This document shows positions 23,101-32,823 of a DNA stretch of 64,000 bases, one piece after another. A model generated the notes under the pieces. It was not told the origin of the DNA. It did not search any database and saw nothing but the letters and a program-made list of their open reading frames with translations. Position numbers and translations under genes: made by a program. The stretch spans positions 47,586,896 through 47,650,895 of the forward strand of contig CM068386.1 of assembly GCA_034770075.1 (NCBI GenBank), read 5' to 3'. The DNA is from Aralia elata. Taxonomy: Eukaryota; Streptophyta; Magnoliopsida; Apiales; Araliaceae. Position 1 is the first letter of the stretch, and every line of letters starts with the position of its first letter.

Positions 23101-23907
23101 TATAAATATGTTACATAACTTTCCTTTCCATTTCTTTGCTTACTTAAATTAAATAAATTAACTAACTTATTTAATTCACATAACACACATTCACTCATAT
23201 TTCCTTACAAATGGAAATTTATTAAATAAATAAGATATTACAATTAAAACAATATTCCCTCTTTATTAAAATAATTCAATGTTAGAATTTATTTTAATAT
23301 CCTTTATTTAAAGTATACACTATTTATGTATACTTAAACTAACTATTTTCTTTTCCCTTCTATAAATTATTCCCAACAATTTAACTTTAATAAATATAAT
23401 AATATACTTACTACATTAAAAATATACATACATCACATCCAATAACGTAATACATGATTTCTTTAATAAAATGGTGGTTATACCTTAAGTATATTTAATG
23501 CCACCAATTTAAAATAATTTATATATTATTTAACTTACATTGATAGATTAATTTTACTCATCTCCTTTCTTTTAAATAAATTGCCCCTACAATTTATTTA
23601 TATATAATAAATATATAATAATAATATATTTATTAAGCATAAAAGTCACATATTGCATAGTTCGTATTTACGTATGCAACACACTATAAAATAACATATC
23701 ATTTAATAAGAATTTTATTTATTTAAATTCTTAATTTAGTATAATTCAAAAAATTGAAACGTCGCATTCTATCAAATATTAAACCATATAGGTTCTTTGC
23801 AAAAATTTTAATCAATCCTCTAATTCAAATCTAAGTTTTATTCTTTAACCTTTAATTTATCATTCAAGATTTTATTTATAAATCTTATAAATTTTCGGGT
23901 TGTCACA
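20197..23907 (-). mobile_element. 5' LTR (right copy) of the gag-only element, 3711 bp
   Basis: Plus-strand ends tgtaaacgcc (20197) and ggttgtcaca (23907); on the element's strand it starts TGTGACAACC and ends GGCGTTTACA. It aligns with the left copy, but 944 bp are missing at 21782-21785 exactly between two ctcc tetramers. The palindrome array is at 21367-21588. No genes. The right end borders copia LTR sequence at 23908. Confidence 0.88.
21367..21588. repeat. Tandem array of about 18-bp palindromes in the LTR (right copy)
   Basis: Same array as 13379-13600 with scattered base changes, for example aatccagtaacc followed by tggatt, and the last unit gaatacagcaaaccgtatt. Confidence 0.75.
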
Positions 23908-24125
23908 CCAAACACTTGGGTGACTAATGCTGATCAAAAGAAGGAATTTAATCGGTGAAATTCAAGGAGAACACGAAGGAATTGGAGTTGAACTTGTACT
24001 TGAGGAAGCTAGAATTCTATAAGGGTATAATTCTTATTCTCCATCTCTTTTGCTTAATTAATAATTGTGCATAAAGAAAGATCATGGTGATGGTTTGTAA
24101 AAAATTTAAAATCTGATTTTATCGC
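23908..24125 (+). mobile_element. Piece of copia 1 5' LTR between two insertions
   Basis: Matches 42473-42690 of the copia 1 3' LTR (ccaaacacttgggtgac ... gattttatcg). It is cut on the left by the gag-only element and on the right by the chromovirus. Together with 35702-35758 it is the end of copia 1's 5' LTR; the earlier part must lie left of the window. Confidence 0.85.
24121..24125. repeat. Target-site duplication atcgc (left)
   Basis: Identical atcgc occurs at 35697-35701, just outside the other LTR. The fused flanks rebuild copia LTR sequence similar to 42683-42700. Confidence 0.92.
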
Positions 24126-26912
24126 TGTGACGAACGAGAATTTTGTAATTTAACTTAAATATTTATTGAATTGAATAAATATTTTTCGATGATTTGATTG
24201 TTGAATTAATTGATTAATTGATGAATTTGTGGTAGATTAATTTAATTATATGTGTTACATTAGTAAAATTGATGTGAAATTTTTTTATAATCAAAGTATG
24301 TATTTAATTGAATTTGTTTGATTAAATGCATTGTTTAAATAAGTATAATGTTATTTCTAATTAATTTAATAATTAATTCGAGATTTAATAATTTGTCATC
24401 ATTAATAAAAGAGAATTTTATTTATGTGACTATGTGCTTTAATGTAGAATTATTCTATTTTATTTAATTGGTTTAAATGAGATTATTTAATTAATTTAAA
24501 TATGTGATATGAACTATATTATAAGCTATTTATTAAAATAAACTATAAGGGGGGAAAATGTGTTAACCAAACAAAGCCTTAAGGGAGGTTGGAGTCAGTT
24601 AACCCATTATGGGATTAACTGACACCCATGCTGCCTGTTTCATGTTATACGTGTTTTATTTTATCAGTTCCTAATAGCTAATACATAGAGAAAAAGAGAG
24701 AGATTTAAGAGAATTAGAGAATCGAGAAGAAATTTTCATTCAATTGTTGCATAATCCAAGCACTAATCAAGGTAACTCCTTGATTTCAGACTTTAATTTA
24801 TATTCTTATCAGTTTTATTCCATGAACGTATACTGTACTTTTTGTAAAGTAAATTCTATGGCTAAATCTTTAATAAATTAATGTTAGATGTTTGTAAGCA
24901 TGCATAAATGTGGTTTATATGATTTATATGTGATTTAGAGTAATTAAATCCATGAAATTACGTTTATATGAGAGTTCAGAAACTTACAGAGTAGTTATGT
25001 ATGAATATGAACCATATGTATGAAATTAATGCTTGTTTTGCATGATTATTGGTTAAATTGATGACTAATTATGTTTATACATGTAAAAACGAAGAAAACA
25101 AGAGTTAAACGGATTGAATTGGTCAAGAAACGAATTTATAGTGATTGATTTTGTTAACTATATCAAAACTTGATAATACAGTATGAACAGTTAAATTTGA
25201 GTCTTTAATTGGGTTGTTTAGGTTGTCTGTGATGTTAAAATCACTGTATATGGAACGGGTTTTGATTTCATACCATATATGATAATTGGGTAGTGATTTA
25301 ATCGGTAAATTGTGAAAAACTTTGGCCAAATTTGACATTTTTCTGCGTTCTTCGCGAACTGTAGAATCTGGATTTCGAGTTTCTTGCCCCAGCGAAGGCT
25401 CGGCCCGGCGAGAAATTTTGTGAAGGCATTCTCGCCCCGGCAAGCTCAGTACAAGAAGTGTTAAATTTTTTCTTTCTTTATAGTTATGCTATGTCACCCT
25501 ATGCATGTTTAAAACTTAGATTAAAGTATTGAATGAATACCAAGATGTTGAGTTGCATGCTAAGCATATACTTGCTGATTATAAAATATAGATATTGATG
25601 AACCCTATCTCAACGTTGAGTTTTAGAATTCTTATGTATGATTTTGCTATAATTAGGCTTACAACTTCTGAAGTGAGACTGATGACCAGAAACAACCGAG
25701 TTATTAAAAATGAAAATTTGATATGAATGAATCCGGAAGTGTTTATAATACTGTAACTAATTTTGTTATTGCTTTATAAACCGGATGTATAGGTTGATTA
25801 AAGAACGTGAATTTTATTTTGTAATCTACGCACAAGGCAAGTTTTCTACCCTTAACCTTTTTATTTCATCGGAAGCAAGTATCTTATCCTGACTTTTATG
25901 TTTACGCAAGTTCCTGAAGTTAATTCTCTTATCATATATGTTTCATAATGTTATTACTTACCTAGGCAAGATATTATTTCTATTTCATTCAATTTCATGG
26001 ACTCGATGAGACGTTTTAATTTCCTCTTTGTAATGCTTCAGTTATACAGAACTTATCCAATCGTATCTTTTGTGAGATTCAGTTTTTGATTCTCGAATAT
26101 CAATTACAGTTTTTGAACCTTGATTGACTAGCGAACCCTTATTGATTCGACTAGTCCATAGTTGATGAGCGTTCTAAATTCTAAAAACGTTATTGAAGTA
26201 AATCCAAACCAAACTTCCTTTGGTGCGGACTCTAATGTCAAACTGAGATGAACAACCCTTATACAGGGGATTTTATTTATGCGTCAGTATTAGGATGTTG
26301 TGCACATACATGGTACAAAGGGCTGATCCCCCTAAGTACGAGAAGTAAGGTCCATATAGTCTTACGACTGGAAAAGGTTTAAAGTAGAAATACTTGATAA
26401 CCTGGGACATTATTCGTGGTCTTAAGACCCTTAGATGTTCTTTTGAATCTTGTCTTATATTCTTGACTCAAAAGCTGAATCTTCGATTACTCAATATCCG
26501 TTGATTATTTCGCATGTTATTATTATTATTTTTATTGTATTACTTGCTGGGCAATTGTTGCTCACCCTTGCATAATAACATTGCAGCTAAAGTTGAAAGA
26601 GTTGAAAGAGTTGACGAGTCGTCCACTAGTAAGGGCAAAGGAAAAGCAAACAAGTGATGAAGACTTGTTGTATATGTTTTAATAATGATTATGTATTAGA
26701 CTTGATTATGTTTCTGCATTTGATATTTTATTAAGGTTAGATGACCTGGGATTTATTTATTAGTGATGTTGTAACCCTTTAATGGGAGATTTCTATTTTT
26801 AATTAAGAGTTTTCATTTATATTTAATTGGGTAGTTAGATATGATGTGATGTATTTGGATAGTGAACACCAAATCTTGTGGAAACGAAGTATCCGGATTT
26901 AGAGGTGTCACA
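24126..26912 (+). mobile_element. 5' LTR of the chromovirus (2787 bp)
   Basis: Starts TGTGACGAACG and ends GAGGTGTCACA. It has a reduced GC-rich repeat (25382-25446, about three units) and a dyad GACTAG...CTAGTC at 26126-26155. No genes inside. It is 86 bp shorter than the 3' LTR, largely explained by fewer GC-rich units. Confidence 0.9.
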
Positions 26913-26915
26913 GGT

Positions 26916-26927
26916 TAGTATTAGAGA
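26916..26927 (+). promoter_or_regulatory. Mutated primer binding site (tRNA-Met type)
   Basis: TAGTATTAGAGA differs from TGGTATCAGAGC at three positions, two of them G-to-A and C-to-T. The following sequence (tgtaggttat) matches the region next to the intact PBS at 20183-20194. Confidence 0.7.
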
Positions 26928-27144
26928 TGTAGGTTATGAACCTTAGGTGGGGAAACCTTAGGGTAGTAGCCTTTTAAGAGATAGAGAACATAGTGGTGTT
27001 AAACTCTTATAGAGTTCTAAGAAATGAATTACGGAATTCATTAAAGATAATAAAAGACTTTATGTGATATGTGCTTATGTGTTAATAACCTATGTGCTGC
27101 GACTAGTGCCAAGTATTAATTAAAATTTAAACTTTGTTGTCAGG

Positions 27145-27908
27145 ATGTCGGATGTTAGAGGATTCAGTCAGCCTAGGGATGTTGAGCCCCGAGTGGTTGG
27201 AGAGGAGGAACCCCGTGATATCCATGTTATCTGGGAGCAGTTGATACAGAGAGAGCCATCTCCATTGATCACTGTTGTGGGTCAGGAGCATGAGCCTGAG
27301 GTTGATTTAGAGGAGGACTCTGAGGATGTTGAGACAGAGGCTGAGGAGGATGATGAGGATCCTGAGGAGGTACCTCTTACCTCTGTCGATGTTGAGATGT
27401 ACGATGCCTTGTATGATCGTACCATAGAGTTGCACGATAGAGTCAGAGAATTGGAGGGACGGGCAAATAGATGCCAGACTCTTATAGACCAGAAGAACGA
27501 GAAAATTAAGGATCTTGATATACGTCTTGGAGACATGGAGTGGAAGTTAGTTCAGGCAGAAAGCCAAAAAAAGACCTTTTAGCTGAGAATGAGAAGATGA
27601 AACTTGAGATTCAGAAACTAAAGGATGATCTAAGTGAGGAGTCAGCGGAACGTGCTAGAGCACAGGATGCTTGGATGAACACCGCTCGACGTGCAGAGAT
27701 TTTCGAAGAAGGCAAACGGGCAAAGAAGGCTAAGATTGAGGAGACAGACTATACTTTTCAGACAGCGATTGATAGAGCCCAGGATCGAGTTCTCCACTAT
27801 CCAGTTCAGTTTGAGGACTTGCCATGGTACATGTTGGATCGCAGGATGATACTCCGTATCATGGAGGAAGAACGTAGGAAGGCAGTTCGATGCCTTAGTA
27901 GGCCATAA
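27145..27908 (+). pseudogene. Extra acidic coiled-coil ORF upstream of gag, one frameshift
   Basis: ATG 27145 opens a 145-codon frame with a long acidic stretch (EVDLEEDSEDVETEAEEDDED at about residues 51-71), then heptad-like helices. At a run of seven A (27566-27572) the frame moves; the continuation is open to a stop at 27906 and is rich in E, K and R (AENEKMKLEIQKLKDDL), ending with DLPWYMLDRRMILRIMEEE. Allowing one frameshift, the product would be about 254 residues, acidic N-terminal and coiled-coil C-terminal. No zinc knuckle, protease or capsid motif is seen, so this is not gag. Typical Tekay elements have no ORF here, to my knowledge. It could be an element-specific accessory protein or a captured host fragment. 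The 294 bp that follow, up to gag, show no gene. Confidence 0.6.
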
Positions 27909-28202
27909 TAGGGACGTTTTGAATCATGTGTAAATATTTATGGTAGTTTATGATGTAAATTCCAACGTGACTATATACAGTGGAATATGACTATTTAATC
28001 CTAAAGATTATTTGATCTTGGGATAGTTGATGTAAATAGCAGTGATGCTATCTTTCTATATTTAAGACTTTTGAATTAACGAAATATCAATTTTATTTGA
28101 AGATGTTATGTGTTAAATGTTTAACCTGAATTGTTTGAGTTAAATGTTAAACACTTAAGAAATTGAGTGTTAATCTCATAAGCGCATATTCTTGAACAAA
28201 AA

Positions 28203-31200
28203 ATGTCGTCGAGATGCCAACCACGTCAACAAGCTCAGGAGAGCTCTACCAATAACAACAACGACGCCAATACTAATCTTGTACAACAGTTGGTGAACCT
28301 TTTAGCTGGAGCACTTGCGAATCAGCCGCAAGCTCCACCAGTGACATCATTTAAGGATTTCAAAGCGGTAGGACCGCCAGAGTTTAGGGGTTCCCTGAAC
28401 CCGATCGAAGCCCAAACCTAGGTGATGAAGATGGAGAAAGTATTTGACGTTGCTAGGGTTAGTGATGACCAAAAGACTACCTTTGCAACGTTCATGCTTA
28501 AGTCAGAGGCCAGCTATTAGTTGCAAGCGAATAAGGTGCGAGGAGGTCAGGGTGTAATCGCATAGGAGAGGTTTAAGGAGATGTTCTTTGAGATGTATTT
28601 TCCAACTAGCTCGCGAAATCAAATGGAGATTCAATTCCTGGAGCTGATACAGGGTACCATGACTGTACCGGGATACGCTGCGAAATTTAACGAGTTGGAT
28701 AGGTTCGCAACTTACCAAGTGAACACCGATGAAAGGAAGGCGAGGAGATTCGAACAGGGATTGAAGCCGTGGTTGTACAACAAGGTGTCAATGTTCCAAT
28801 TGTACACTTTTGCCGGAGTTTTAGAAAAGGCGATTATCGCAGAAGGTGGGAGTGACGCTCTGACTAAGTATAACCAAGATCAGAAGAAGAAGAAAGGTGA
28901 AAATGAAAATAACAAAGCGAGTGGTAGTAACAGTGGAGGTCACAATCAGAAGAGGAAGTGGAATGATAATGGATCTGCTGAAAATCAACAGGGAGGTCAG
29001 AAGAAGAAAGTGGAAGCGTGTGTTACATGCGGGAAGAACCATGTGGGGATATGTCTGAAAGGGAAGAGGGTTTGCTACAATTGCAATCAGGAGGGCCACA
29101 TAGCGCCAAATTGTCCGAATCCAAAGAAGGGTGCTTATTTCACATGCGGATCAAAAGATCATCTGGCTAGAGATTGCCCCAAGAAGGCAGCAGGAGGAAC
29201 GAGAACAGGAACAGGAGGAAATAAGGGAAATAGTGGTGGTGGCATGTTAACTATAACCGGATCAGCACCAACAAACCGACCTACTGCTAGGACTTTCAAC
29301 TTGACCATGCAAGACACCGTGCAGTCTCGCGATGTGGTGTCAGGTATCATTCTGATCAATAATATAGATGTTTATATATTGTTTGATTCAGGTGCTACTT
29401 GTTCATTCATATCCGATGACTTTGCTAAGAACTTAGGATTGCCTAAGGAGGAATTAGATTACCCTTTGAACATAGAAATTGCGAATAGGGAAGTAATTCC
29501 TGTTAGGTACGTACACAAGAACTGTAGAGTGAACATTAAGGGAAACGTGATGACAGTAGATCTGATCCCAATCAAACTTGGGGAATTTGACGTTATTTTG
29601 GGTATGGATTGGCTATTCAATTATGAAGCGATAATTGATTGCCAAAAGAAATGTATTAACCTTATGACTCCGTCAAAGGTAGTATTTTACGGCAGCAAAT
29701 CGCCTAGACAAGTGAGTTGTCTGACGATGATGCAGGCCAGGAAGTTGTTAAGACAAGGCTGTGTGAGATACTTAGCCTACATAGTTGATACTCGAAAAGA
29801 GAGTCCGAAATTAGAAGAGATACCTATCGTAAGGGACTTTGTGGACGTCTTCCCAGAAGATTTACCAAGACTTCCGCCAGATAGGGAAGTTGAGTTTGTA
29901 ATCGATTTGGCGCCAGGAACTGCCCCGATATCAAAAGCTCCGTACCGAATGGTTCCAGTAGAGATGAAAGAATTGATGGTACAACTACAAGAACTTTTAG
30001 ATAAGAAGTATATTCAGTCGAGCGTATCGCCATGGGGAGCGCCAGTGTTATTTGTTAAAAAGAAGGACGGATCGATGCGACTTTGCATTGATTACAGAGA
30101 GTTGAACAAGGTCACGATTAAGAATAAATACCCGTTGCCAAGAATCGACTTGTTTGATCAATTGAAAGGAGCTAGGTATTTCTCAAAGATAGATTTGCGG
30201 AATGGTTATCATCAGTTGAAGGTAAGGAAGGAAGATATATCGAAGACAGCGTTCAGGACTCGTTATGGTCACTACGAGTTTCTGGTGATGTCATTTGGTC
30301 TAACGAATGCTCCTGCAGCATTCATGAACTTAATGAACAAGATGTTTAAGCCGTTTTTGGACAAGTTTGTAGTAGTATTCATTGATGATATCTTAATTTA
30401 TTCCAAAACCAAAGAGGAGCATACAGAGCATTTAAAAGCGACATTAGAAGCGTTAAGAAGAGAAAAGTTGTATGCTAAATTTTTAAAATGTGAATTCTGG
30501 ATAGAGAGAGTATAATTTCTTGGACATGTGATTGGCAAGGATGGGATTTCGGTGGATCCGTCAAAGGTTGAAGCAGTGCTTAACTGGGATCAGCCAAAAA
30601 CACCATCAGAAGTAAGGAGTTTCCTCGGATTGGCAGGTTACTACAGGAGATTTATTCAAGATTTTTCCAAAATCGCGACTCCGTTAATGAATTTGACTAG
30701 GAAGACGGTAAAGTTCGTTTGGACGGAGAAGTGTGAGGAAAGTTTTCAAGAATTAAAGAAGAGGTTGAGTACGGCGCCTGTGTTATCTCTATCGGATAGC
30801 ACAAGAAATTTTGTGATGTACAGTGATGCGTCGCATAAAGGACTAGGTTGTGTGCTTATACAGAACGGTAAGGTCATTGCGTATGCGTCACGACAATTAA
30901 AGGACTATAAGAAGGGGTATCTTAAACATGATTTGAAGTTAGCCGCAATGGTGTTTGCTTTAAAGATATGGAGGCACTATCTTTACGGGGAGAAGTGTGA
31001 AATATATACGGACCACAAGAGTCTGAAATATATTTTTACACAAAAGGATCTGAACATGCGACAGAGAAGATGGTTGGAATTAATAAAGGATTACGACTGC
31101 GAAATTTTATACCATCCGAAAAAAGCGAACGTTGTGGCCGACGCCTTAAGCAGAAAGGGACGGGAGAAATTGTTTATGATTACCGCTCAAGAGGAGCTAA

Positions 31201-32713
31201 TTATAACAATTGCGAAACTGGAGTTGGAGGTGAAATTTTCAGAGGAGTGTGACGAAAAATTATTTCAATTAAGAATCGGTTCAACTTTGGTGGATAAGGT
31301 TAAGGAAACACAAATTCAAGACGAAGAATGTGATAGAAACAGGAAAAGAATATCTACAGGTGATGAAGTGAAATTTAAAGTGGATAACGAGGGAGTATTG
31401 AGATTCGAGGGAAGAATTTGGGTTCCACCAGTACCAGAAGTTAAGGAGGAAATTTTGAGCGAGACTCATAATTCAAGATATTTGATTCATCCGGGTAGTA
31501 CGAAGATGTACCAAGATCTCCGACAACATTTTTGGTAGTCGAATATGAAGAGAGACGTTGCCGATTGTGTAGCTAAGTGTTTGACATGTCAGAAAGTTAA
31601 AGCAGAATATCAGAGGCCAAGTGGGCTATTACAACCGTTAGAAATCCCAGAATGGAAATAGGAGCACATCACCATGGATTTCGTAGTAGGTCTTTCGACG
31701 ACTCAGAAAGGTTTCGACGCAGTATGGGTTATCGTGGACCGACTGACGAAATCAACACATTTCTTACTAATCAAGATCAGGTTCAACTTGGATCAGTTAG
31801 CGAAGTTGTATGTGAATGAGATTGTTTCGAGGCACGGTGTTCCAATATCTATTGTCTCAGATAGGGATCAGCACTTCACATCGAACTTCTGGAAATGACT
31901 ACAAGAATGCATGGGAACGCAGTTACGCATGAGTAAGACATATCATCCACAGACCGACGGACAGAGTGAAAGAACGATTCAAACATTGGAGGATATGTTG
32001 AGAGCTTGCATCATGGATTTCAAGGGAAATTGGGATGATCATCTACCGTTGGTGGAATTTTCTTATAATAACAGTTACCACGCAAGTATTGGCATGCCGC
32101 CTTACGAAGTGTTGTACGGTAGAAAGTGCAGAACTCCATTATGATGGGATGAAGTTGGCGAACGTCAATTGCTAGGACCAGAACTAGTACAACAGACCGT
32201 GGAAATCGTCAAGGTGATCAGAGCAAGATTGATAGCAACTTAGGATAGGCAGAAGAAATATGCCGACCAACATCATAAGAAACGAGAGTTTGAGTCTGGT
32301 AGCTATGTTTTCTTGACAGTATCTCCCTGGAAGGGGAAATTCATTTTGGTAAGAAGGAAAAACTGAGTCCAAGGTTCATTGGACCCTTTGAGGTGCTAAG
32401 AAGAGTTTGTGAGGTCGCGTATGAGGTAGCTCTACCTCTAGCATTAGAACACATCCACAATGTCTTTCGTGTCTCGGTGTTACGACCGTACAAACCTGAC
32501 TACAAGCATGTCATAGAGTATGAACCCCTGCAAGTTGAAAAAGATTTATCTTACGAAGAAGAGCCTGTTCAGATAGTTGACAGGAAAGAGCAAGTGCTAC
32601 GAAATAAAATTATACCTTCTGTTAAGGTGATTTGGAGGAACCACAGCGCTGAAGAAGATACGTGGGAACTCGAAGATCATATGATGAGAAATTATCCACA
32701 GCTATTTGCTTAA
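28203..32713 (+). pseudogene. Chromovirus gag-pol polyprotein with C-terminal chromodomain, nine stops and one frameshift
   Basis: Single reading frame from ATG 28203. Gag has a capsid part (VTSFKDFKAVGPPEFRGS, ARRFEQGLKPWLYNKV) and zinc knuckles CYNCNQEGHIAPNC and YFTCGSKDHLARDC (first Cys of the second replaced by Tyr). Protease DSGATCSF; RT ending VVFIDDILIYS; RNase H YSDASHKG, HDLKL (Lys where the catalytic Glu is expected), YTDHKSL, ADALSRK. Integrase has D in TMDFVVGL, D in VSDRD and E in DGQSERT. The chromodomain (EEPVQIVDRKEQ ... WRNHSAEEDTWELED) ends at 32713 and probably targets integration to marked chromatin. Stops: 28419, 28518, 28563, 30513, 31536, 31659, 31896, 32142, 32241; a 1-base frameshift near 32336. 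Confidence 0.92.
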
Positions 32714-32748
32714 TCTATGTGTAGCGATTCTGGGAACAGAATCGTTGT

Positions 32749-32760
32749 ACGGGGGGAGAA
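32749..32760 (+). promoter_or_regulatory. Second, upstream polypurine-like tract
   Basis: acggggggagaa followed by tgta, preceded by gattctgggaacagaatc. It repeats the arrangement of the true PPT 62 bp downstream, so the PPT block has been duplicated. Confidence 0.65.
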
Positions 32761-32810
32761 TGTAATGGAACGAGTTAATTGAGTCGTGATTCTGGGGACA
32801 AAATCCTTTT

Positions 32811-32823
32811 AAGGGGGGAAAAA
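32811..32823 (+). promoter_or_regulatory. Polypurine tract of the chromovirus
   Basis: aaggggggaaaaa directly before the 3' LTR start TGTGACGAAC; it primes second-strand synthesis in this class. Confidence 0.9.

Larger units (their letters stand above)
12253..23907 (-). mobile_element. Gag-only (TR-GAG-like) Ty3/gypsy element with very long LTRs
   Basis: Two related long LTRs (12253-16871 and 20197-23907) flank a 3.3-kb interior. That interior holds only a leader and gag; protease, RT, RNase H and integrase are absent, and gag runs almost directly into the polypurine tract. The PBS matches initiator tRNA-Met and the PPT is clear, so the structure is a proper non-autonomous retrotransposon rather than random debris. 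Its gag and PPT resemble those of the chromovirus at 24126-35696, a plausible relative or helper. The right end abuts copia LTR sequence (ccaaacacttgg). The left end lies beyond the inserted Tat element, outside the window. Confidence 0.85.

Noticed and set aside
25123..25443. 106-codon minus-strand ORF in the chromovirus 5' LTR
   Set aside because: Not maintained in the 3' LTR, and it runs through the GC-rich repeat.
27282..27536. Ser-rich minus-strand ORF
   Set aside because: Shadow of the acidic GAG/GAT-rich coding sequence on the plus strand.
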